From Antilocapra americana (lineage: Eukaryota; Chordata; Mammalia; Artiodactyla; Antilocapridae), in NCBI GenBank assembly GCA_007570785.1, contig ML662442.1:28686724-28750723 (forward strand): DNA of 64,000 nucleotides, in the 5' to 3' direction. Made by a program: the position numbers and the translations under genes. Shown here in pieces: positions 22,701-33,960 of this stretch. Under the pieces are notes generated by a model. That model did not search any database. It was not told the origin of the DNA and saw only the letters and a list, made by a program, of their open reading frames with translations. Position 1 is the first letter of the stretch. Each line of letters begins with the position of its first letter.

Positions 22701-22826
22701 CTCTCGAATTGAATCCAGAAACTTATGAATGGTAACAGCTCAATATAGCCCCCTAAATGATGGGGAGATCTGAATGTCCTACCAAAACATGAAATGATGC
22801 TTTCTACAATGCATGACAGAAGCATC

Positions 22827-22838
22827 AAGAGAGGGAAA
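22827..22838 (+). other. Polypurine tract
   Basis: aagagagggaaa abuts the first base of the 3' LTR, the position where plus-strand DNA synthesis is primed. Confidence 0.85.
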
Positions 22839-23180
22839 TGAAGAGGAAAAGTTAAAATTTTACATAACCTCCTGCTCCTTCTGCCTCTGTAACTCAGCTT
22901 GTTCCTTATAAAGTCTGGATCACGTAGGTCATGTAGTCTCATAAAGTGGGGACTCAAAATACTAGGAACTGGAGTTTATCTCACTCACCCTTGTCTTGCT
23001 ATTTCCAATTGCCGAGCCCCTGCAAACCCACCTAATCATGCCTGTCCATGTATAAAAACTCTGTAACCCTTTGTTCGGGACTCAGAGCTTGGAGTTAACT
23101 CCTCTGGGCCTGCCCAGTGTAAGAAATCTCCAACTCTCCTAGTGTGGTGCTTAGTTTCTCAAGCACTGGTTTCTGCAATG
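22839..23180 (+). repeat. 3' LTR
   Basis: 342 bp, start TGAAGAGGAAAAG, end GCAATG where the 5' copy has GCAACA, so the terminal CA has mutated. TATAAAA is kept at 23,051-23,057. The AATAAA of the 5' copy is lost; the region reads ccagtgtaagaaatctcc. Small indels distinguish the copies. Confidence 0.95.
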
Positions 23181-23184
23181 CCAT
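23181..23184. repeat. ERV target-site duplication, right copy (CCAT)
   Basis: Identical to 14,415-14,418. Confidence 0.8.
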
Positions 23185-23587
23185 GATCTTTCATTTTAAT
23201 TCAGAAGATGTAGGCAAAATGCCTCAGGAACACATAATCTGGAAGGCTTTTTAGGCCTCACAATTTGAGAAAGCACCCAACTAAGTCTTTGGAGGCTAAT
23301 CAGGAAATTGTGTGCACTAAAAATGGTTTCACCCTTTATGCTCATGTGGTGAAATGGAGATATAATTAAAGGTATTTAAGTCATAAGTGAATGGTAGCAA
23401 CAGCTGAGTGACAACTAATGTGGTATAAAATCTAGCAAACAGCCTTTTCTTTTCCCTGAATTTCAGTTGCCCTAGGCATGTCTCACTTCACAGTCAGAGT
23501 AGAACATTTGAACAACAAATCTTGGCTGAAGTATACCTCCACATGTTCCCAGGAATTTAACACTTATTAGATACACAAGGAAGTTTC
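23185..23587. other. No gene recognised
   Basis: Unassigned flank of the provirus. Confidence 0.45.
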
Positions 23588-23595
23588 TTTTCATT

Positions 23596-23952
23596 CTGTT
23601 CAGTCGCTCAGTCATGTCCGATGTTTTGAGACCCCATGGACTGTAGCACACCAGACTTCCCTGCCCATCACCAACTCCCAGAGCTTACTCAAATTCTTAT
23701 CCATCGAGTTGGTGATGCCATCCAACCATCTCTTCCTCTGTCACCCCCTTCTCCACCTGGCTTCAACCTTTCCCAGCATCAGGGTCTTTTCCAGAGTCAG
23801 TTCTTCGCATCAGGTAGCCAAAGTATTGGAGTTTCAGCTTCAGCAATCAGTTCTTCCCATGAATATTCTGGATTGATTTCCTTTAGGATTGACTGGTTTG
23901 ATGTCCTTGAAGTCCAAGGGACTCTCAAGAGTCTTCTCCAACACCACAGTTA
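23596..23952 (-). mobile_element. BovB 3' fragment
   Basis: Antisense BovB 3' end: cagtcgctcagtcatgtccg, accccatggactgtagcaca, ctttcccagcatcagggtct, ggtagccaaagtattggagt and gggactctcaagagtcttct. The direct repeat ttttcatt flanks it (23,588-23,595 and 23,953-23,960), a likely target duplication from a 5'-truncated insertion. The 108-codon plus-strand frame is antisense shadow. Confidence 0.92.
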
Positions 23953-24124
23953 TTTTCATTAGTAAAGTAATATCTTAAACATATATTGTGTCATATCATA
24001 GATCTAAAATGCCTATCAATGTATCAGGGACAAGCCCTTCTTCACATATCTCTTCCGCAAAAATTGTATGTCTATTATCTAAAAACATTTTAGCTTCCAA
24101 GTTGAATTAACACTTATAATATAT

Positions 24125-24295
24125 TGAATTCTACTCAATGCAATGTGGCAGTTTGGATAGGAGGGGGTTTGGGGGAGAATGGATACAAGTATATTTATGG
24201 CTAAGTCCCTTCGCTGTTCATCTAAAACTACCACAATATTGTTAATTGGCTACATTCCAATACAAAATAAAAAGTTTTAAGTTTGGGGGAAAATA
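24125..24295 (+). mobile_element. Artiodactyl L1 3' UTR
   Basis: Sense-orientation tail: gggagaatggatacaagtat, ggctaagtcccttcgctgtt, ctaccacaatattgttaatt, attccaatacaaaataaaaa, the usual end of ruminant L1 3' UTRs. Confidence 0.8.
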
Positions 24296-25060
24296 AACAA
24301 TCTTATTGATTTTGAAAATAACTTCTAACTGACTTTTTAATTGAAAATATAGTTACACTTACTAGTCTAGATAACACAGAAGGTTTTAGAGATTCGGTTC
24401 ATCCATCTGTTTTTTTCATCCCAAAACACTTTTAAATGTCTCATGGGGCTAGACATCATTCTAGGCTTTGGAGATTTAAATTCGATCCAACACAGTGCTG
24501 TCCCCTTAGGAAGTTTACAGTTTAGTCAAACAGACAAAACAAGGAAATGAGGAGTTATAGTAAGTTAAATGCTAAGATCATCATAAACTCAAGGTGCTTC
24601 AAAAGAAGAGGAACAACAAGTATTCCAGGTAGGACGACTTAAGACAGTTTTCCAAGAAAAGGGGGAACTTGAGCTAAATCTTACAGAACAGGTAAAGCCA
24701 AGAAATGTAATAGAAATTCTCTTTGTGAATACAATGCCTCTGCTGCCTGGGGATGTTTGAGATACTCTCTCTCATCAGCTATCACAATTTTAATCTTTTA
24801 TTGCATATCCTGTCCTCTGCCTTGAGATTCCTGTTGATGCAGCCATAGCACCATGTTTTCACCCAAAGCATACAGGGTGATAAAATCCATGGTCACAATC
24901 CATTTTGTTGTCACCAAATGCAAACTTATTAATTGATGGGAAGTTTTAAGAACACATAGACTGCTACCAAAGTAGCCACACATATTGAAAAGAATAGTAT
25001 TTTGTCACTGCTAATTTATTACCAATGGTTGAAAAGTTAAGACTAATCATGTACCATTTA
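24296..25060. other. No gene recognised
   Basis: Phrases such as ctcatggggctagacatc and gtccccttaggaagtttaca with cagtttagtcaaacagacaa hint at an old MIR/L2-era repeat near 24,430-24,540, but I cannot assign it. Confidence 0.4.
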
Positions 25061-25061
25061 A

Positions 25062-25262
25062 GTGGCGCTAGTGGTAAAGAACCCGCCTGCCAATCAATGC
25101 AAGAGACATAAGAGATGTGGGTCTGGGAGATCCTGGGAGAAGGAAATGGCAACCCACTCCAGTATTCTCGCCTGGGGAATCCTGGGGACAGAAACCTGGC
25201 AAGTTATAGTCCATGAGGTTGCAAAGAGTTGCATGTGACTGAGCAAAGTGGCGCAGTACACG
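25062..25262 (+). mobile_element. Bov-tA SINE
   Basis: tRNA-like head aagtggcgctagtggtaaag and acccgcctgcc, then the BovA body (gagaaggaaatggcaaccca, cactccagtattctcgcctg) and a diverged 3' end with cagtacacgca. Confidence 0.9.
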
Positions 25263-26254
25263 CACCCTTAAAGCAGTTATATATTAAGATAAAATCTATC
25301 ACGCAGAGCAACTTCTTATGGATAAATACCAAATTTGTTTAGGTCAGTATTAAAAATTCATTTGCTTCTAATATTAAAACTATTTGACTGAAATAAAAAA
25401 TTTTGAGAATACAAAATATATTTTTCCCAAGAAATTTAACATTATTACTATTTTTACCCTGAATTTGGTCCCTTTTATGCCTGAAATCCTTCAAAGAGAT
25501 CTTTGAGCTTTCTAAACAATATTTTCTAGATATTAATGGATCCTTGTTTAATCAATATGGATGACAGAATAATATAATTTTACTCTTCTGGGAAGCATTT
25601 ATTTCTCTTCAGAGAATGATAGTAATGTACTTTCCTACTTAAAAATTCACAATGCTAACATAGACTCACAAAATAATAACATCTCTTTCCTTCACTCATC
25701 TATTGAAAAATCTAATTGTAACCATTAGCAGTCTTCAGAGTAAATAACAGTTTTTCCTATATTATTTATCTGAAAACACTGAATAATTAATACCTATAGC
25801 CAGACTTATGGAATTCATGTATATTGGTGCTTTGCTTTACCTCATATTAATGTTATAAATTTATATCTACTACTTGCCCTGAAGCAAGATCAGTGATGAT
25901 ACTTGTTATTTGTTCAATGGGAAAATCTCATCACTGTCAAAGTATTCCATATTATAAATTAAGAGTCAGAGCAGATATGTTCCTTGAAAGGAAGATTAAC
26001 TCCACCCAGAAAACTAAAACAAACTCATAAGGTTTATAAGCCCACATGGTTTACTCTATATATCTCAAGCAGCCTTAAGCAATTATAAATGACAAATGAA
26101 ACACAAAAGTTTTGAGGCAAAAGTTGAGAAAAAATAACGGGTAACAGGACAAATAGGGAATACATGATTAACATATTTGCTTTTCTTGTCTTTTTTAGAA
26201 CCAAAAGGGAATCAATGGATTCTAGTTAATGCCACCTATAGACTGTATATAAGT
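25263..26254. other. No gene recognised
   Basis: A+T-rich, no supported frame or repeat. Confidence 0.45.
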
Positions 26255-26260
26255 AGCATT

Positions 26261-29200
26261 CAGTTCAGTTCATTTCAGTCACTCAGTCACGTCCAATTCT
26301 TTGCGACCCCCATGGACTGCAGCACACCAGGCCTCCCTGTCAATCACCAACTCCTAGGGGTTTACTCAAACTCATGTCCACTAAGAGAGTGACGTCATCC
26401 AACCATCTCATCCTCCCATCGGCCCCTTCTCCTTCTGATTTCAATCTTTCCCAGCATCAAGGTCTTTTCAAATGAGTCATTTCTTCGCATCAGGTGGTCA
26501 AAGTATTGGAGTTTCAGCTTCAACATCAGTCCTTCCAATGAACACTCAGGACTGATCTCCTTTAGGATGGACTGGTTGGATCTCCTTCCAGTCCAAGGGA
26601 CTCTCAAGAGTCTTCTCCAACACCACAGTTCAAAAGCAATAACTCCTAGGTGCTCAGCTTTCTTTATAGTCCAACTCTCACATCCATACAGGACTAAGGG
26701 AAAAACCATAGCCTTGACTAGACGGACCTCTGTTGATAAAGTAATGTCCCTGATTTTTAATATGCTGTCTAGGTTGGTCATAACTTTTCTTCCAAAAAGC
26801 AAGTGTCTTTTAATTTCATGGCTGTAATCACCATCTACAGTGATTTTGGAGCCCCCCAAAATAAAATCTGACACTGTTTCCCCTTCTATTTGCCATGAAG
26901 TGATGGGATCAGATGCCATGATCTTAGTTTTCTGAATGCTGAATTTTAAGCCAACTTTTTCACTCTCCTCTTTCACTTTAATCATGAGGCTCTTTTGTTC
27001 TTCTTCACTTTCTGCCATAAGGGTGGTATCATCTGCATATCTGAGGTTATTGATATTTCTCCTGGCAAATCTTGATTCCAGCTTGTACTTCTTCCAGCCC
27101 AGCGTTTCTCATGATGTACTCTGCATATAAGTTAAATAAGAAGGGTGACAATATACAGCATTAATATACTCCTTTGCCTATTGGGAACCGTTTGTTGTTC
27201 CATATCCAGGTCTAACTGTTGCTTCCTGACCTGCATACAGATTTGTCAAGAGACAGGTCAGATGGTCTGGTATTCCCATCTCTTTCAGAATTTTCCACAG
27301 CTTGTGGTGATCCACACATTCAAAGGCTTGACATAGTCAATAAACCAGAGTAGATGTTTTTCTGGAACTCTCTTGCTTTTTTGATGATCCAACAGATGTT
27401 GGCAATTGGATCTCAGGTTCCTCTGCCTTTTCCAAATCCAGTTTGAACATCTGGAAGTTCACGATTCACGGATGGTTGAAGCCTGGCTTGGAGAATTTTG
27501 AGAATTACTTTACTAGCTTGTGAGATGAGTGCAATTGTGCGGGAGTTTGAGCATTCTTTGGCATTGCCTTTCTTTGGGATTGGAATGAAAACTGAACTTT
27601 TCCAGTCCAGTGGCCACTGCTGAGTTTGCCCAATTTGCTGGCATATTGAGTGCAGCAGTTTCACAGCATCATCTTTCAGGATCTGAAATAGCTCAAGTGG
27701 AATTCCATCACCTTCACTAGCTTTGCTCAGTGATGCTTCCTAAGGCCCCCGTGACTTCACATTCCAGGATGTCTGGCTCTAGGTAAGTGATCACACCTTC
27801 GTGATTATCTGGGTTGTGAAGATCTCTTTTGTATAGTTTTTCTGTATATTCTTGTCACCTCTTCTTAATATCTTCTACTTCTGTTAGGTCCCTACCATTT
27901 ATTTTACTGTGCCCATCTTTGCATGAAATGTTTCCTTCATATCTATAATTTTCTTGAAGAGATCTCTAGTCTTTCCCATTCTATTGTTTTCCTCTATTTC
28001 TTTGCATTGATTCCTGAGGAAGGCCTTATCTCTCCTTGCTATTCTTTGGAAATCTGCATTTAAACTGGTATATCTTTCCTTTTCTCCTTTACCTTTTGCT
28101 TCTCTTCTTTGTACAGCTATTTGTAAGGCCTCCTCGGATAGCCATTTTGCTTTCTTGCATTTCTTTTTCTTGGGGATGATCTTGATCATTGCCTCCTGTA
28201 CAATGTCACAAACTTCCATCCATAGTTCTTCAAGAATTCTACCACATCTAACCCTTAGCATCTATTTCTCACTCCTACTGTATAATCATAAGGGATTTCA
28301 TTTAGGTCATACCTGAATATTATAATGATTTTCCCTACTTTCTTCAGTTTAAGTCTGAATATGGCAGTAAGGAGTTCATAATCTGAGCCACAGTCAGCTC
28401 CTGGTCTTTTTTTGCTGACTGTACAAAGCTTCTCCATCTTTGGTAAAAAGAACTTAATTAACCTGATTTTGGTATTGACCATCCGGTGATGTACATGTGT
28501 AGAATCTTCACATGTGTTATTGGAAGAGAGTGTTTGCTATGACCTGTGCGTTCTCTTGGTAAAACTCTATTAGCCTTTGCCCTGCTTCATTCTTTAATTC
28601 AAGGACAAACTCGCCTGTTACTACAGGTATTTCTTGACTTCCTACTTTTGCATTCTAATCCTCTATAATGAAAAGGACATCTTTTTGAGGTGTTCATTCT
28701 AGAAGGTCTTGTAGGTCTTCTAGAACCATTCAACTTCAGCTTCTTCAGCATTACTTTTCGGGGCATAGACTTGGATTACTGTGATATTGAATGGTTTGCC
28801 TTGAAAATGAACAGAGATCATTCTATCATTTTTGAGACTGCATCCAAGTATTGCATTTCGGACTCTTTTGTTGACTATGATGGCTATTCCATTTCTTCTA
28901 AGGGCTTCCCCGCAGTAGTAGATATAATGGTCCTCTGAATTAAATTTACCCATCCCCATCCACTTTAGTTTGCTGATTTTTTGCAGTGTCCACTCTTGCC
29001 ATCTCCTGTTTGATCACTTCCAATTTGCCTGGATTCATGGACCTAACATTCCAGGTTCCTATGCAATATCGCTCTTTACAGCATCAGACTTTACTTTCAT
29101 CAGCAGTCACATTCACAACTGGATGCAATTTTTGCTTTGGCTCTGTCTCTTCATTCTTTTTGGAGTTATTTTCCCACTGATCTCCAGTAGCATACTGGGC

Positions 29201-29540
29201 ACCTACTGACCTGGGGAGTGCATGTTTCAGTGTCTTATCTTTTTGCCTTTTCATGCTGTTCATGGAGTTCTCAAGGCAAGAATACTGAAGTGGTTTGCGA
29301 TTCTGTTCTCCAGTGGATCACGTTTTGTCAGAACTGTCCACCATGACCCATCTGTCTTTTGTGACTGTACATGACATGGCTCATAGTTTGAGTTAGACAA
29401 GGCTGTGGTCCATGTGATCAGATTGGTTAGTTTTCTGTGACTGTGGTTTTCAGTCTGTCTGTCCTCTGATGGAGAAGGATAAGAGGCTTATGGAAGCTTC
29501 CTGATGGGAAAGTGACTGAGGGGGAAACTGGGTCTTAATT
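26261..29540 (-). mobile_element. BovB (RTE) LINE, near full length
   Basis: About 3.3 kb on the minus strand, running from a truncated leader (about 29,540) through the AP-endonuclease region (frame 28,720-28,959: EDHYIYYCGEALRR, NGIAIIVNKRV, QGKPFNITVIQVYAP), a linker (27,899-28,261), the RT start (27,413-27,664: SSVFIPIPKKGNA, LPDVQTGFGKGRGT), RT core and C-terminal domain (26,395-27,018) to the terminal cagttcagttc repeats near 26,261. The catalytic motif YADD is encoded at 27,028-27,039. The copy is inactivated by frameshifts (an extra T near 27,072) and stops. agcatt occurs at both flanks (26,255-26,260 and 29,544-29,549) and may be the target duplication. Confidence 0.94.
26395..27039 (-). 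pseudogene. BovB RT C-terminal frame
   Basis: Longest open piece of the BovB polyprotein in the window, about 215 codons counting from the YADD catalytic motif. After YADDTTLMAESEEEQKS come IQKTKIMASDPITSWQIEG, SDFILGGSKITVDGD, IRDITLSTEVRLVKAMVF and [16 protein letters not shown]. The upstream RT is in another frame because of an inserted base, so this is not an independent gene. Confidence 0.85.
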
Positions 29541-29879
29541 AGAAGCATTAAGTACAAATACAGTGTTATCTTATAAATGCTGGTATTTTACTCACTGATA
29601 CAATGATAAAGACAACATACACCTACAAGTGTTTTTTGTTACCATAAATGATATGATATGCATAAACCACTTGTACAATACAATTATTATTTTTGATTAA
29701 AAATCATTGATATATGACTCAATGAAGTAATTAAATTAAATTTCATTTTAAATACATATTCTAATTATAAAAGAATTATAAAAATAACTATCTGACTGGA
29801 GTTTAAAAACCTAGAATAAAATATGATTGGTTAAAATTCTTATTTGTAGTCACAGATAAACTATGCAGAAGATCTGATA
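29541..29879. other. No gene recognised
   Basis: A+T-rich, unassigned. Confidence 0.45.
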
Positions 29880-31095
29880 AAGTAAATAGGAAAGAGGAAA
29901 GTGAGTCCTTTCAACAAATGGTGCTGGGACAACTGGATATCAACATGTAAAAGGATGACATTGGACTTCCTCACAACACACACAAAAATTAACTTAAAAT
30001 ATTTAGAGAAATCTTAGAAGAATTATAGAAGTACATCTTCATGGCCCTGAATTAATTAAAACACTCTTATTATGACACCAAAACCAAAGGTGACAAATGA
30101 AAAAGTATACAAATGGAACTTCTTAAAATGAAAAACTTCTATTTCAAACAATATCATCAAAAAAGTGAAAAAATGATTTATTTACCTAGTAAGAGATTTT
30201 CATCTAGATTCAATAAATCTTTAATTCAGTGAAAAAAAAAGATAAATAGTCCAATTTAAAAGTGGAGAAAGTATTTAAATAGACATTTCTCCACAAAAGA
30301 TACACGAATGGCCAAAAAGCACATGAGGATATGCTCAAAATCATTGACCATCAGGGAAATGCAAATCAACACTCCAATGAGACACCACTTCATACTCACT
30401 AGGATGAGAGATAATGAAATGTACTGGGAAGAAATGTGAAGTAATTGGAACGCTGGTACTCCTCTGTGGAATATGAAACGCTACAGCCACTTTAGAAAAC
30501 TGCCTGACAATTTTTCCAAAGTTTGACATGAAGTTGATGCACGATGAAGCAATTTTACTCTTAGGGACATTCCAGTAAATAAATTGAGATACATGTCCAT
30601 ATAAAAATTTGTACAGGAATGTGTATAGAATCATTATTGGAAATATCTGAATTGTGGAAACAATACAAAACCCAAGAATGAATAAATGAAATATGATGCA
30701 TTCACATGATGGAATATTATTTAGCAATAACAAATCTTAAGTACTGCTACAGACGAAAACAGGAATGAACCTTGAAAGTATTATGTTAATGAAAGAAGCC
30801 AGTCAGAGAGGGCCATAAAATGCATTCTTCCATTTAGATGAACATCCCAGGCTAGAGAAATAGAGATACAAATAGATTAATTGATGCCTAGAACTTAGGG
30901 AAAGGGACTTGGGGAGAAAATAGAAAAAGACTTCTAAAGGTTGCCAAGATTTATTTTTGTAGTGGTGGTGAAAATGATGCTAGTATTTACATAACTGTGA
31001 ATATATTATAAGCTATATAATTGTACACTTTAAGTGGGTTAATTATACATATATGTGAATTATATCTCAATAAAGCTGTTCTATTCGGATTTTTT
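29880..31095 (+). mobile_element. Old L1, end of ORF2 and 3' UTR
   Basis: Sense L1: caaatggtgctgggacaact near 29,920, ctcaaaatcattgaccatca and gggaaatgcaaatcaacact near 30,335-30,370, ctacagccactttagaaaac, tgatggaatattatttagca near 30,707, ending in gtgaattatatctcaataaa at about 31,074. Frame is broken throughout. The 130-codon minus-strand frame here is a shadow. Confidence 0.85.
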
Positions 31096-31204
31096 TTAAG
31101 AGTGAGTCAGGAGGCACTACTGAGGAAATTCAGCTACTGATGCTTCTGTGTTATATTTCTCCTGGAATGAGCTGAGACCAGTAAAAATACTAACTGTTAG
31201 ACAT

Positions 31205-31595
31205 CAGTAAAACAACAACTTGAACCAGCTAGTGGGAATTTGCTGTATGATGCAGGGAGATCAAACCTGATGTTTTGTGACAACCTAGAGGGGTGGGATT
31301 CAGTGGGAAGTGGGGGAGAGGTTCAAGAGGAAGGGGACATATGTATGCCTATGGCAAAGTCACGTTGATGTACGGCAGAAACTAAGAAAGGGATAACAGA
31401 TATGAGATGGTTGGATGGCATCACTCACTTAACGGACATGAGTCTGAGGAAGCTCCAGGAGTTGGTGATGGACAGGGAAGCCTAGTGTGCTGCAGTCCCT
31501 GGGGCTGCAAACGACTGAGTCAGACAAGACTGAGCAACTGAACACAACATTGTAAAGCAATTATCCTCCAATTAAAAATAAATAAATTAAGAAAA
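31205..31595 (+). mobile_element. Artiodactyl L1 3' UTR, split by BovB fragment
   Basis: Left part gggaatttgctgtatgatgc, cctagaggggtgggattcag, aaggggacatatgtatgcct; right part caacattgtaaagcaattat, cctccaattaaaaataaata. Together they read as one ruminant L1 tail once 31,376-31,548 is removed. Confidence 0.85.
31376..31548 (+). mobile_element. BovB 3' fragment inserted in L1 tail
   Basis: agatggttggatggcatcac, ggacatgagtctgaggaagc, aggagttggtgatggacagg, then a diverged gactgagtcagacaagactg and gagcaactgaa end. Only the last 170 or so bases of BovB are present. Confidence 0.9.
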
Positions 31596-32280
31596 AGATG
31601 AACCAAAGGAGAATATATCATTTATTCTTCTTCCTTTATTGTAAAAACATCTCAATCCGGGAAATAATTTTTAACTACTATCTTCGATGGAAATAGTTCA
31701 TGAAAACATTAATAAAGACTTCCGGGAAAAGGAATGAGAATTGAAAAGAGTAGTTTCATCTTATGATAAGAGAATGAAAATATCTGCACTTTTGCATTTA
31801 GAAAACAAATATTGGTTTAGTTACTGAACTCCATGAATTCTTGAATGACATGACTAAAATCAACATAAACTATGTATTTCTGTTAGTAGAAGGGGAATTT
31901 GTAACTCAATCTAGTAATTTAAGCATAATATAAAGACATGTTGAACTAACAGATGAGCAGTATCCAGAAAAATAATTTCATTCAAAAAGAGTTAAGACTA
32001 AATTAATAATTAAGTCCTCAGCAGACTTGTCAAAACTCAGTGATCTCTAGAGTTTCTCTGGGGGTGCAACAAGCCTCTCTGTTGATAAAAGCCAACATAA
32101 ATAAGTTAGATTTCAGATTCAGAAAGGTAGTTCTAATTTTAAAGTAAGTAAGTCAAGTATATCATTATATGTACAGGTATATGTACAGGTCAGGGTTTCA
32201 AAGAACAGTACTGGGCTAGAGATATACATTTGGGAGGCAATAGAATATAGATAGAATTGAAAACCAAGAGGATGGATGAG
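31596..32280. other. No gene recognised
   Basis: Unassigned sequence. Confidence 0.45.
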
Positions 32281-32307
32281 ACTATGAAGGGAATATATAT
32301 AAATATA

Positions 32308-32339
32308 TATATATATCAATACTTATATTGATATATATA
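32308..32339. repeat. Perfect 14-bp inverted repeat with 4-base loop
   Basis: Arm tatatatatcaata (32,308-32,321), loop ctta, arm tattgatatatata (32,326-32,339), inside a TA-rich simple-repeat stretch (about 32,290-32,345). Confidence 0.8.
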
Positions 32340-32447
32340 GATATATTTTGTGTAAGTGGCAGGTAAGATGATCAATATAATCTATGATGTACTATAATTA
32401 TATATTTGAGTATTTCTTACTACTGAATTTCACAGGAAACAAAGTTC

Positions 32448-32596
32448 ATGGTATTTTAGTTCAGTCTCAGAGTGATTATTGACAATTTACTAAATAGAAA
32501 AATGAAGAGTAAATATCACAATAGAAAATAATATTAAAGCAAAGACTCTGAGAGATAAGAGTTAACCAACTCAGGATTTATACCTTGCTGGCTGGC
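32448..32596 (+). repeat. 149-bp direct duplication, copy 1
   Basis: Begins atggtattttagttcag and ends ccttgctggctggc. The same 149 bases recur at 34,335-34,483 with one difference (A at 32,557 versus G at 34,444). Neither copy matches a repeat family I recognise. Confidence 0.95.
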
Positions 32597-33389
32597 CTCC
32601 CCTGACCAATTGCTATTGCTCAGTTAGTGAGGCAATCTGTTCTGGTGACTCCAAGTCTTACCCCACACCTAAAAGGCAAGGAGACAGTCTCCACTTCCCC
32701 AACAACAAATGCTGATATGAAAAACCCTGATTCCAGTCTCAAATATATAGCTGAAATTATAAATCTTGGACCAAAAGCTCAGTATTTCGCTAGGGGATGG
32801 CTAAAGTGTATCCATCTACCCAACTAGGTGAAGCAAAACTCGAACCAGGTTTTCTTTGGGAGTAAATGGGTACATGAAGTTATGAAGAGACTTGTATTAC
32901 TTTGGGTAGATTTTTACATTTGGTACACTGTGGATGTATTATCCAATTTTTTGTTAAAAGTGAATAATAGTTTCTGTATCTTTAACAATAAAAAGCATTA
33001 CTATCACTATGTTTAGATAGAGATTTTCTCATGAGATAAGAGCAACTTGAAACATCAGTTTGTTCACTAATTAAGTATAGACCACCTAGTATACATTATT
33101 AATCTGAGTCTCTCCAATATCTCAACTACTAATTCCCTTAGACACTCTCTCAAGTAACTTCATCCATTTTTTTCTGACAGTAATAAAATCACAGTTTCAA
33201 CTCTTCATAGATTAATTTGAAAACTTGGAGCCTGTTTGAAAAATGAAACCATATTTATTTATTAGGTTAATATCATCTTTGCTGAGGTGGATTTTGTGTC
33301 TGCTTTAGAAGCTCTATACCTTTTAAAAAATATGAGACTTAATAAATGAAAAAGGAAATGTAAATGTTTGTTTCATATTACTTGTTTTC
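32597..33389. other. No gene recognised
   Basis: Unassigned. Lies between the two duplicated segments. Confidence 0.45.
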
Positions 33390-33960
33390 TCCTTGTAGTA
33401 TTTCCTTTTTTAATTTAATTTTTATCTTATAGTTGGTTAACAATGTTGTATTAGTTTCATGTGTACAGCAAAGTAATTGCTATATATATCTCTCCATTTT
33501 TTTATTCTTTTCCCATATGGGTTATTACATGGTAGTGTTCCCTGTGTTACACAGTAGGTTGTTACTGATTATTTTATATACAGTAGTGTGCATCTGTTGA
33601 TCCTAAACTCCTAATTTATCTCCCCCAGTACCTTAATCCTTTGGTAATCATAAGATTTTTTTCAAAGTCTATGATTCTGTTTCTGTTTAGTAAATAAATG
33701 CATTTTTGTCATTTTTTTAGATACCACATGTAAGTGATATCATGTATTTGTCTTTGTCTAACTTACTTCACTTTGCATTTATAATCTCTGTCCATCCATG
33801 TTGCTATAAATGGCTTTTTACAGTATTTTCTAATAATTTATTTGCATTATGCATATTCTGCTTTAATTCACAATTACAATTTGAAAAATTCATTTTTCAA
33901 GCTAGTAGTATGAGATTATACTATTCATTATTTTTAATCACACTTCCTCCTCCTGGATAT
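33390..33960 (-). mobile_element. Artiodactyl L1 3' UTR and ORF2 end, antisense
   Basis: Antisense order of the L1 tail: gttggttaacaatgttgtat, tagtttcatgtgtacagcaa, gtgttccctgtgttacacag, gattctgtttctgtttagta, gataccacatgtaagtgata, gtccatccatgttgctataa. Positioned between the two copies of the 149-bp duplication. Confidence 0.85.

Larger units (their letters stand above)
14419..23180 (+). mobile_element. Class I (gammaretrovirus-like) endogenous retrovirus, full structure, defective
   Basis: An 8.8-kb provirus with 5' LTR, primer-binding site, leader with splice donor, gag, pro, pol, env, polypurine tract and 3' LTR, flanked by a CCAT duplication. The gene order, the myristoylation-type gag start, the PPPY late motif, a single NC zinc knuckle, YMDD in RT and a CWLC motif in the surface protein place it in class I. 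All genes carry stops, frameshifts and deletions, and an antisense SINE sits in the leader. By hand count the two LTRs differ at about 35 of some 335 aligned bases, so the insertion is old (tens of millions of years under usual neutral rates, an inference). Frame usage shows no intact protein of viral length. Confidence 0.95.

Noticed and set aside
26395..27018. 207-codon frame as a cellular gene
   Set aside because: It is the C-terminal part of the BovB polyprotein, continuous with the RT catalytic motif and followed by the BovB tail.
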